From Brachypodium distachyon (taxonomy: Eukaryota > Streptophyta > Magnoliopsida > Poales > Poaceae), in assembly GCF_000005505.3 (NCBI RefSeq), contig NC_016131.3:48221355-48285354 (forward strand): a DNA stretch of 64,000 nucleotides. Reading direction: 5' to 3'. Below the pieces are notes generated by a model. It ran no database searches. It had not been told where the DNA came from and worked only from the letters and a program-made list of their open reading frames with translations. This document shows positions 35,820 through 45,900 of this stretch, in pieces (the first letter of the stretch is position 1; the number at the start of each line of letters is the position of its first letter). Made by a program: the position numbers and the translations under genes.

Positions 35820-35993
35820 GCTTAGCTTTCGTCGCGGCGGATGGACGATTTCATCGCCTGGCATTATGACCAGATTGGACTATTTACGGTGAAGAGTGCG
35901 TACAGGCTAGCCATACATGAGCTTGCTCAATTTTCTAAGCGGGGTGTAGAGGACCAATGTGTTAAGCCTCGAGTCACCTCCAAGCATCGTTGA
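35820..35993 (+). pseudogene. LINE ORF2 scrap (zf-RVT region)
   Basis: One frame reads MDDFIAWHYDQIGLFTVKSAYRL, split here as MDDFIAWHYD and QIGLFTVKSAYRL, followed by a stop at about 35991. The GxFTVKSAYRL pattern precedes the zinc-binding region of plant LINE reverse transcriptases. No other part of a LINE is adjacent. Confidence 0.65.
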
Positions 35994-36427
35994 CTGTAAT
36001 TCCGACTTATTCTAACAATAAACTCAATTTCGATCACAAAAATAAATGAATCTATATTCTTTTTTTACCAATGAATCTATATTCTTTGTAAGACTTAGAA
36101 TTTGTTGCCCACAAAAAAAAAGAGAATTTGTCTTGATAATTATACCCGTACGATCTGAGCACAAATCCTAATCTCAACTCAAACCACATCACACGGATAG
36201 AATATTGGAACCTAGCAGCCTGGCCCCACCGCCAGGTGGCAGAACGCAGTCCTCCTCCTCTATTGCTCCGGCCCCGTCCCGTACCGTACTCTCCGTTTGG
36301 CCGTTTCCCCACACTCCCACAGAATCTCATTCCCCCTCTCCCGTCGCCGTCAGCCTTGCCCCCGCCGTCGCCACGCGCCACCGTCGCCGTCGCCCCAAAA
36401 CCAGCCACGCAAACCCCTACCCGGAAA

Positions 36428-36496
36428 ATGGAGCCCTCCCCCGCTGCCGCATCCACCCATGGCGTCGCCGTCGCGGACGACCGACGCGGCTACTGA
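36428..36496 (+). promoter_or_regulatory. Upstream ORF overlapping the first PFK start
   Basis: AAAATGG at 36428 is a strong start context. It opens 22 codons ending at TGA 36494-36496, past the ATG at 36459 in another frame. If the transcript includes it, ribosomes would tend to skip 36459 and reinitiate at 36633. Confidence 0.35.
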
Positions 36497-39400
36497 TCCC
36501 GCCCCCACCCCCGCCCCCATCGCCGTGCCGAGCCTGCGGGCCCGCCTGCCGCACGCGCACCACCACCTGCTCGACCGCCGCGACACGCCGCGGAGGCCCG
36601 CGTGGTGGTCCGAGAGGGCGACACGGGAGGCGATGGACGGGACGGCGGCGAAGCCCGAAACGAAGCTGGTGGCCGGTGAGGCCGGGTACGTCCTCGAGGA
36701 CGTGCCGCATCTGTCCGACTACCTCCCCGATCTCCCGGTGAGTGCTCTGTTCTCGGCGTCGAGTGTGTGTGCGGACTGCGCGTGGATCGATCTGGGGATC
36801 GGGGCGGCGGGGCGATTCCCGGAAGCTAGATCGCTGGCATGTGGAGTGGTTGACTGATTGTGGGATCATGCGGGAGAACGTGGAATCTGATCGAGATTCT
36901 GTGTGATCTAAAGCTGTTGCTTGCTTTTGTTATTAAATAGTACTACTCCGACTACCTTTTGTTTGTTCGTCATATTTGCGCCGCTGCATGGGCACTTTAA
37001 AGTTTTGATGAGGACTGCAATTGCAATGGCCTTAAATAAGTGCCGTTTTTGTAACAGCTTTGTGAATGCATGGTCACCCAACTTAGTTTTTGTTTTTTCC
37101 TTTTCCGAGAATGTTTCCAATATTGTGACGGCTTTGGGCGGTTCTCTGATTAATCACAGAGGACCCTGGAAAAAAATGTTGAAATTCGTAGCTACATGAC
37201 ACAATTGTTGTTTTGTGATCCTGATGACCATTTTGTTATTTTATGTGGCAGACCTATTCAAATCCGCTGCAAGATAACCCAGCATACTCCGTCGTCAAGT
37301 AAGACTGAATTTTACTAACTTGATTTGCTCCCTGTTTCCCTTCGTGTATTGTTGTTGGCTCGAAAATAAATACTCCGTTTGCAGGCAGTACTTCGTTAAC
37401 CCGGATGACACAGTCTGCCAGAAGGTGAATTGAGAAATTTGATGTGAACTCGTGCTTCCCTTACTGTCAACAAAATGGCGAGTACTTCATACAAGAGAGT
37501 TCCATGTTGACTTGTACTGTTCAATGCAGATTGTTGTTCACAAGGGTGGCGCAAGAGGAAACCACTTCCGTCGTGCTGGACCTCGCCAAAGAGTATGTCA
37601 CATTGTGTTTCATATGCCGAGTTGCTGACAAAGTGGCAAATAAGGAGAAATGGTTTTTTGACCTCGTTTCTGTCTCCAATCAGGTCTATTTTGAATCTGA
37701 TGAGGTCCATGCATGCATTGTCACCTGTGGAGGGCTATGCCCTGGGCTGAATACTGTGATTAGGGAAATTGTTTGTGGCTTATCTGACATGTATGGTGTC
37801 ACCAAAATACTTGGAATTCAGGTAAGTCGTTGCTCATTACACTGCATCATGAAGTCCACATAAAGTACCAACTGCATCCCCCCCTGGGATTCTAGAGTAT
37901 TCTACACATTAAGTATCAATAGGTCATTTCCCCCCTGGGATTCTACAAATTGCCTCTTTGCTGGAGTTCCATTGTAGGCATCCTGGAATAACTATTATAC
38001 ACTTTCATTTTTCTGTTACAAATGTCCAGCAAATCAACCCAATATTCAGGAATACGCGTCATAGCAAGCTAAATATGGTGAATACTTATCCCAGTTTAGG
38101 GATTCGATAAATTATGCCTAGCACCATAAAAACCAGTTACCAAAATATACCTCTTTGGTTATTGCTGTAAATCTCTATCGAGTTCTTTTCACTTAGAAGT
38201 TCGAAGTAGTACTAGAATATAGTAATTTTTCTTTTATGTGGGGTTAGGAATCATAGGAAGAACAAGAACAATTGTCTAGTGATAGACGAACACGCTGCTA
38301 CTTATTATTCTAATTCTGATTATTTTTCATAGGGTGGGTATAGAGGTTTCTATGCTTGCAACACTATCAACTTGACTCCAAAGAGTGTAAATGACATTCA
38401 CAAAAGGGGTGGAACTATTCTCGGCTCATCACGAGGAGGCCATGATACCATGAAGATTGTTGACAGCATTCAGGACCGTGTTATAAATCAGGTGAAGTAA
38501 AGAAACATCATTTCTTCTGTTTTTCCTAAACTCTGTATTAGGACCACTTTGTTATTCCCTTGGCATCATGACAGTTCTCCTGCCAAACCTAGACATCCTA
38601 CACTTGCCCAGTGGTTTAATCTTTTGTTTTTGTCCAGGTCTATGTAATTGGTGGTGATGGTAGTCAAAGGGGTGCAAGAGTAATTTTTGAAGTAAGCACA
38701 GTTATAGATTTGCTGAAAGTGCTCTTTAAGCTGAATGATTGAATTATAGCATTTAGTCAACATATATCCTGTATAACTTATAATCTGGTCAAATGGCATA
38801 TTGATATTCAACCAACTGTATATTGCTATACAAAATTTGCTGCAACATGTTTGTGAGTGTACTCTTTACTTAATCTTAATGCAGGAGGTTAGAAGACGTG
38901 GTCTCAAAGTTGCTGTTGCTGGCATTCCAAAGACTATTGATAATGACATCCCTGTAATACCCGGTTCCATGTTATAGTGATATTTTGGTGAAAAGCACAT
39001 ACTGCCCTTGTAAAGCTAATGCCTGAATCAATCGCTACCCTTGTTTCAGGTAATTGATAAGTCATTTGGTTTCGACAGTGCAGTCGAGGAGGCCCAACGT
39101 GCAATAAATGCTGCTCACGTGGAAGCTGAAAGTGCTGAGAATGGTATAGGACTTGTAAAGCTGATGGGTCGATACAGTGGTAAGTTATGATGTTATTGAC
39201 AGTTGCCTGTGAACTTGTGAAGTTCCAGTATTGCTTTTTTTTTTCGTGAACAACCTTAAGTCCTTAAGCGCTATTTACTGCTCTAAGGTAATCCCAAATC
39301 AACCTATTTCAGTTTTGTGAATTGAGATTTGGGATGCATTTCTTGTGCTGTATGGCTAATCGTTGCATGCCATTTTTCATACTTTTGCAAGTAGATGAAA

Positions 39401-40776
39401 TGACAATAGCTGACATATGTAACTTTATTGGATTGTGGATGTTTCACATTCTTTTGGGCATCACTTGGCATGTCCCCCTTGTTTGTGAATGCAACACTTC
39501 AGCTTTGAACTAAAACATGCCTTTTTCTGTAGCAATTTTCAGAGTGTAAGCTGGTCCATTTACTCAATTCATCTACACCATAATTTTGATCAGTGCTATG
39601 TTTGCTGAGGCAGGTTTCATCGCACATTATGCTACTCTAGCGAGCAGAGACGTGGTATGTTAACATCTCCAGCAAGCTGAAAGTATTCAAGTTGTACCTC
39701 TGTGTTTACACTCAAGATAAGGGTTTGAGTTACTTCATTGGAGCTAAAAAACAATTTCTATGCATCAGGATTGTTGCTTGATTCCGGAGTCACCTTTCTA
39801 TCTCGAAGGTGAAGGTGGACTTTACAGATATATAGAAAAGCGTCTGAAGGACAATGGCCATATGGTCATTGTCGTTGCTGAGGGTGCAGGACAGAAACTA
39901 TTTGCTGAAACCATGAAGGCAATGGGGCAGGACGCCTCAGGCAATGCTCTGCTTCTTGATGTCGGTCTTTGGTTATCTCAGAAAATAAATGTGAGACTCT
40001 TGGAGTTCAGTTTGTATCTTCCATAGATCTGCTTCATTGGGTTTGGCATTTTACTTATTTTAGCTCCTTTCTGCATCAAACCATGCATCATTACATGTTT
40101 CATTTAAATCTGTGATAGAATTGCCTTCTTAATCAGTGTTCTTTCTTTATGTAAATTCAGGAGCATTTCAAGAAAACCAAAACAACCATAAATCTGAAGT
40201 ACATTGGTCAGTGGTCCTTGTTCCCCTTACTTGCCCAGTCTGATAATAGGTCAGTAACTAATTTCAAATACCATGGCTTCTCTGCAGATCCTACATACAT
40301 GATACGTGCCATTCCTAGCAATGCATCGGATAATGTCTACTGCACACTGTTGGCTCACAGTGTGGTTCATGGAGCCATGGCAGGATACACTGGGTTCACC
40401 GTTGGCCAAGTAAACGGTCGGCATTGCTATATTCCCTTTTACGTAAGTCACCCTCAGCGGCACAGTTGAACCAAGTGTTACTGCATTCAGAATCACAAAG
40501 TTAGACTAAAAACTTGTCCATCTCCCTCCATGACTGATTCTTTGCTTCATTCACCGACTCCAGAGGATCACAGAAAAGCAGAACAAAGTCTCCATAACCG
40601 ATAGGATGTGGGCAAGGCTTCTCTCCTCCACCAACCAGCCAAGCTTCCTCTGCAAGCAAGACGTTGAAGACGCGAAGGTGGAAGACGAGCGGACAGCCAA
40701 GCTTTTGGATGGCTCGCCTTCCAACCCCAAAGTTGAAGATGGACTCGCATCTTCCAACTCCAATGGTGTGAAGTGA
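36459..40776 (+). CDS. PFK: ATP-dependent 6-phosphofructokinase, cytosolic plant type, 14 exons
   Basis: Exons: 36459-36737, 37252-37298, 37385-37424, 37530-37592, 37684-37821, 38333-38491, 38638-38691, 38885-38953, 39050-39179, 39614-39654, 39769-39990, 40161-40206, 40288-40442 and 40564-40776. All have GT-AG borders and join in frame to 551 residues. The enzyme phosphorylates fructose 6-phosphate in glycolysis. Motifs: [23 protein letters not shown] (glycine here marks ATP rather than PPi use), the catalytic PKTIDNDIP and [27 protein letters not shown] near the N-terminus matches the AtPFK3/6/7 group. The in-frame ATG at 36633 (MDGTAAKP) would give a 493-residue protein closer to that group's usual length. 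The first ATG adds a proline/arginine-rich extension. An ATG at 36428 in strong context opens a 23-codon frame overlapping the 36459 start and may favour the later one. Confidence 0.93.
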
Positions 40777-41471
40777 GGTCACACGGATACTGATACCTTT
40801 GTGCAGATGGATTAGTACTCGCTAGCAGTATTTATTAGTTACGGCAAGTCATCCTTTGGTTCTCTCCGTAAGAATAAATAAATACTGTAGCATTTCCTCG
40901 TCCACGGTTTGCTTTGAAGATTTGCTTCGCCTTTTCTGATTTTTGTATTGCACAGAGTTCAGCTCCCAGTTTTCGCCCAGATCTCGCAAGGGGCTAGAAA
41001 TCAATTTCGGACGTGTTACTGGGCGTGAACCTTGTCAAAAAAGATTGGATGGTTTACATTTCTGAAATGTGAATAAAAAACAAGGCATGGGTTATGTTAA
41101 TATAGTCACTTTTTTCAACAGGGCCAAGATACCCTTGAATATTTCAAATCAAATGATTAATACTCGTAAACCCACGTGTTTAAAAAATCTAGGGGAAAAG
41201 TGAACCAAAAATAAACCGCTAGGATTATACTTTCTCGTTGTTTTTGTTTTCGTTGTTGAGGGGATTCTCGGGAACTGTTTTTTTCTTTTTAGCAAGTTGC
41301 TCGGGAACTGATTTTTTTTTTTTTTTTTGAGAGAGAGGATGCTCGGGAACTGCTGATTCTCGTAATCAGATCGTGGGCCGAAAGGCCCGAAACTCTTCCC
41401 GTGCTGTGCTAAGAAAGAAGCGGCCCCTGAGGACGTATGCCCGCCTCTCGTGCGTTCGCTGAAGGATGTTT
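40777..41471. other. PFK 3' flank and U4 upstream flank
   Basis: The PFK 3' untranslated region probably occupies the first 200-300 bases (AATAAATAAATAC near 40873). Upstream of the U4 promoter, the phrase CTCGGGAACTG occurs three times (about 41267, 41311 and 41342) separated by T-rich runs. No other gene was seen. Confidence 0.5.
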
Positions 41472-41522
41472 AGTCCCACCTCGGGTATTGAGGAAAGCTG
41501 AGGCGGCGGAGGTGGGTATAAG
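41472..41522 (+). promoter_or_regulatory. Plant snRNA promoter: USE and TATA box
   Basis: AGTCCCACCTCG at 41472-41483 matches the upstream sequence element (RTCCCACATCG) of plant snRNA genes with one change. TATAAG follows at 41517-41522. The USE-to-TATA gap of about 33 bp is the spacing known to specify RNA polymerase II in plants (Pol III snRNA genes have about 10 bp less). The TATA starts 34 bp before the U4 sequence. Confidence 0.88.
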
Positions 41523-41550
41523 AAAGGGAGGGTGGCGCAGCGGAGAAGGC

Positions 41551-41703
41551 ATCTTTGCGCTTGGGGCAATGACGCAGCTAGTGAGGTTATACCGAGGCGC
41601 GTCAATTGCTGGTTGAAAACTATTTCCAAACCCCCTCTTTGGCCCTCATGGGCCACTGAGAATTTCTGGAAGGGTTACTTCTCTTCGGAGATGGTAAAAC
41701 CCT
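41551..41703 (+). ncRNA. U4: U4 spliceosomal snRNA
   Basis: The sequence starts ATCTTTGCGCTTGGGGCA, the U4 strand that pairs with U6. It continues through the 5' stem-loop with the kink-turn (GTGAGG..CCGAGGCGCG), then AATTGCTGGTTGAAAAC, the single-stranded central part and the 3' stem capped by CTCTTCGGAG. The Sm-type site AATTTCTGG (about 41661) has a C in the U run, where most U4 copies have only U. U4 holds U6 inactive in the U4/U6.U5 tri-snRNP until spliceosome activation. With the correctly spaced promoter upstream this is likely a transcribed gene, although the Sm-site change and small changes in the stem-loop (GTGAGG for ATGAGG) mark it as a variant. The exact 3' end is estimated from the terminal stem; no clear 3' box was found. 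Confidence 0.9.
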
Positions 41704-42302
41704 ACAAATCTAAATAAAATTTTTTATATTATTTTTGTTTCATATTTCTTATCAAAATATTAGATGTATCTAGAATATATCCATCTAATTTTGGGTGAAT
41801 TTGATTCTTAATGAACGGAGGGAAGGCAAGATTTGAAGTTATATTTGCAGGTGTTACCTTAATTGGAGAGCACATTAGTAAAATACATCTTCAAAACCGT
41901 CGAATGTCCCCCCCCCCCCCCTACCTCCCCTACCTGACCATACGGGGGCCACGCCGGCGCAAGCAATTTGTTTGGAGTGGAGCCGGCATCAGCTGCAACC
42001 CCCAAATGTTGGCACAAATTTGATTTGTCTCACCGACAATGGTGGCCCGCGCTGCTTTTCAGTTTCAGCCGGCGTCCCCGGTAGCCCCCTGTGAGTAGGG
42101 AACGGCTTGAAGGACGCTGGCTAAATTGTTGAGTCACGCCGGCTACTTTTTGGATTTAGTTTTTTAGCGGCTGCACCGCCATTTGATGTTTGGGGGACCG
42201 GCTGGAGATAACGTTTTCAAAACTGTCAAATGCCACTAGTTTCCTCACACCTTCTGATAAGTGCAAACAGTGGTGAGGGTTCTGAAGTCAACCAAAACGC
42301 AC

Positions 42303-42362
42303 GGCTGGAGCTCATTTGGCGTGGGTTGCCGGCTTGCACCCAGCCTGCACGAGTTTGATTCC
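42303..42362 (+). other. tRNA-like Pol III promoter boxes, possible SINE head
   Basis: GGCTGGAGCTCATTTGG resembles an A box (TRGCTCAGTTGG) and GAGTTTGATTCC a B box (GGTTCGATTCC), about 31 bases apart. A cloverleaf with an acceptor stem is not evident, so a tRNA-derived SINE or an old tRNA pseudogene is more likely than a tRNA gene. No A tail or target duplication was found. Confidence 0.35.
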
Positions 42363-42460
42363 TGGTTGAGACAAATTTCGTTTATCTTAAGATTTATTAC
42401 CTCTGTTGTTTTGCCTCTCATGCTTGTCCCAAAGTAACATAACCTATGTAAATAATCCAA

Positions 42461-42578
42461 TGACTCCGAGAATTTAGTATGCGTGATTAGTTGTGTAGGT
42501 CCGTCTTTCACACTATGAGTTGACTCCGAGAATTTAGTATGCGTGATTAGTTGTAGGTCTGTCTTTCACACTATGAGT
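42461..42578 (+). repeat. 60 bp tandem duplication
   Basis: TGACTCCGAGAATTTAGTAT..CACACTATGAGT occurs twice in a row, starting at 42461 and 42521. The second copy lacks two bases (TTGTAGGT for TTGTGTAGGT). The high identity suggests a recent event. Confidence 0.9.
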
Positions 42579-42947
42579 AGGACGTGTGAATGTTGTGTGC
42601 GTGTGTTTAGTGCGTGAATTCAGATACTACAGCTGTAACGAAGACGAGAGGCCTAAAAAAATGCATGGATTGTTCGGGGACAGACGCTAAATGCCTGGGA
42701 CCATTTTGTCTCAACAAACACACATGAAAACAGGCATGACTTGCAATATAAGAAGCTAAAATGACAAAAATGTCCGGGGTGATGAAAAATGGATGCGTCA
42801 AATCGCACATCAACCCAACCATCCAAGTTATTAACAATGGACCTAGGCACGTTATTAACAATGGACCTAGGCACGCTAAAAACCTACACATGCAGTCAGT
42901 CAGCAAATTGTAAGCACTAAGCAGAGCACTCTGAGCAGGATGTAACA

Positions 42948-45900
42948 TCATCCTTCTGGCCTAAACACAGTGTTTATGAACTCCTTCAGATTGCTGCAGG
43001 GCAAGATCTTGATATCAAGATTGAGCGGTTTGAGCAGGTTCTCTGAAGCCTTGGGAACAACACAGTTCCTGTAGCCCAACTTCGCGATAGCTATCACGCG
43101 CTTATCCATTCTTGGCACCTTGAAGAGGGAAATAAAAGAAACCTTAATACATCGTATTGCAGCTAAAATAAGAAATAGCTTAACTTCTTGACGTCAGGGA
43201 AAAATAATCAACGAGCAGTCATGGGAAAAATAGATAGGTTAATAGCTAGTGGCTACCCAATAGCTCATTGCTAGCTAAAATGCTACTATTTGGTTCAGGA
43301 ACTCCAGTGGTTCAGTGGGCACATACTTCCGTCGTAAATCTGTTAAGAGCTGCCTAAATATAGTATTATTGGCTGGGGGCATAGCTTTCATAAAATGGTC
43401 GGAAGTAATGTTCCTAAGCACCGTTCAGACTTTAGAAGCAAATATGAATAGCACAAAAAATATCCTAAAAGGCTCGCGGAAAGAACATGTTATCCCATCT
43501 CCTATGCACATTTCAACTCTTTTCTTCTGAAATCAAATTTTCCTTGACAATCACAAGCTCTTTCCTTTAAGACACGAGCACCAATAAAGAATATACACAG
43601 CTAATAAGAATATACACGAAAACCACAAACTTACAGTTCTAAGTTCACCACCAAGGCCGATCTCTCCAATAAATGCAATATCATTTGGGATAGGAAATTC
43701 CAAGAAACTGAAAACAAGTAAAAAAGGGTTACTCAAAAGTTAACAAACATATATGTGGAAATATAGACAAAAAATAACCACCCACCAGCATCATTAAATA
43801 TGTGAAATTTGCCCAGTTCATTCAGTAAATTTTAAAGCCCATCATGCAACATGATAACCATGATAACACAAGGGCCATGGACAGCGAAGTATTCAAAGAG
43901 GGAAGGAGGTGGGGGGGGGGGGGGGGGGGGCTACTACTTATACTAGAGCAACTAAATCCATATGATGTACTGTAGTTATGAACTCCCAGAAATAAACCAC
44001 ACAAGAAACTACCTGCTGCAAATTGAAGCTGCTATGGCCAGATCTCCTGCAGTTTCTGTCAGATTGAAGCCACTAACCACATTGAGAAAAATAACCTGCA
44101 GTACAAACAGAAAATTAGTACCAGAAGCGGAATGTGGGAGCAAAGCTGATTTACAGTCAAGGTTGACCAAAATCCTGGTAAACTGAAATATCAGTGAAGC
44201 TTGTGAAAGTTGGGCCACTGCCATACATATCATAATAGTCCCCAGTAATGTTAGAGCATGCCAGCATTTGTGATAATGCCCCTACATGCCATGAGCGGAG
44301 CGTTGGTGCAAATTAGTTCATTCAGTCTCTCAAAAGGCCAGCCAAGCAACCAGCCAGGCTACACGTGACACCAGCTTACTGATTGTGTCGGAACTAACAC
44401 TGAAAATTTGCACGTAATTAGTTAAGAGAGGCAAATAGAAGCTTGAGGAGCTTACACTGTCCTGAAGTTTTAGACCTGCTTGCTTCATAAGAATCTGCAG
44501 GGTTAGGAGAAGAGATTATTTTGCAATCTGGTATTTTTGTGCAGCTCTAACACCAAATGCTGGGTTAGTGAGCTAGAATAAACTTGCAACTAGTCTGCAA
44601 TACCTTGTCCATACATTTAATTAAGACATACAGCATAGGCAATACCTATGTGGGGGCAGAATGCTTTATTGGTTGGAAGTATTATGGAAATAATTAAATA
44701 CTTACTGATATTATCACATCAGCCCTGCTTGATGGTATGCCAACAACTTGACCTCGAGTGCGAGAACCAGAAACACATAACGCCTGAAAAACGACACAAA
44801 TAGCACCTCAAGACAAAGAAGCGTATTTATTCCCTTCGCAAAAAAAGAGGCCGACATGTGCAAAAGAAAGGTGGAAGTGTATTCATAACAGTGCTAAAGG
44901 AATTTCCACAACTACGTTCACATTACATATGCCTCAACTAAGCTGAAATATCAAGAGTGCACAGATGATCCAAACGAATGGTCACTACAAGGTCCGACAC
45001 AGTGATTTTGTTTTACCAGGAACATAGAATGAAGTGACCAAAAGTTATGAACCGAGCCACTATAAAATGTGCCCTATTTAAGAGATTGATACAAGCATTA
45101 TCAAAACCGTGAGTCTAGTTGATGACACAGTAATTTTTAAGTTTCCTTACATCTATACTAAAAATCATCACAGCAACAGAAGATGGAATTATTGGTAAAA
45201 GTGACATACAAGATTCATTTTGAAAAAAGTAAGGTCAAGGCAATACTACACTAAGGGAGCAAAGAAATAGCATGCAGTGCTGGAAGGAAAATAAATTGCA
45301 GGCTTGGAAGGACACCAGCGATCGTCATATGTAGTACCTGAACTTCAACAGCAAAGGACCTGGATCCATCCAAAGCAACAGCTACGGCGAGCCCAGCTAG
45401 TATTTCAGAATCTGAATCATGTTCAGTTAGGAACATCTCGCTGGGATTCAAAACAGCTTCCAGACCATATTCTGACATTTGAAATACACCAAGCTAACCA
45501 AAAAAGAGAGGCATAAGTGGCAAACATTTGCTTTAGGGTCAGTTTGTCGCTGATGTGCTGTGCTGCGAAATCTAGTTAGTTGCATGAATATTTACACATT
45601 CCAAATGTTAAGAGAAAAGTAGGCTGCTATGGCTCGAACAATGCTTTTAAGTTTTAACTGATTTTACATTTAAAAAAAGCAGAAAATGCAAGTGCTTTCA
45701 GAAAGCCACCATGACTAGACTAGGGGGGGGGGGGGGGGCAGTGAAAGTAAGGACCAAGACAGGTTAGGAAGGAAACACTATCTTAGCACTAAGAAGACAG
45801 GTAAATCCAACATAGATGCTTTTATATACTGAAAAGTATTATATTTTGACAGAAGTATAATGATATACCTCGTCTGTTGAACCGAAACGATTCTTCACGG

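Larger units (their letters stand above)
33763..36200. other. Intergenic region between the Helitron and the PFK gene
   Basis: Mostly AT-rich DNA containing a Stowaway MITE (34277-34389) and a LINE scrap (35820-35993). A GC-rich patch at 34950-35080 (CGCCGCGGCC..GTCGCC) resembles a 5' exon or leader of a gene but has no recognisable protein. Nothing else was identified. Confidence 0.5.
41704..42947. other. Intergenic region between U4 and RADA
   Basis: It holds a tRNA-like SINE head (42303-42362), a 60 bp tandem duplication (42461-42578), and a 24 bp direct duplication, TTATTAACAATGGACCTAGG.., at about 42829-42876. C and G runs occur at 41909-41922. No protein gene was seen. Confidence 0.5.

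Noticed and set aside
43910..43930. Long G run (also 45723-45738)
   Set aside because: Homopolymers in introns; probably slippage or assembly noise, with no sign of function.
45140..45165. ATCTATACTAAAA as a Helitron 5' end
   Set aside because: It lies in a RADA intron on the far side of the CTAG end and no Helitron sequence follows it.
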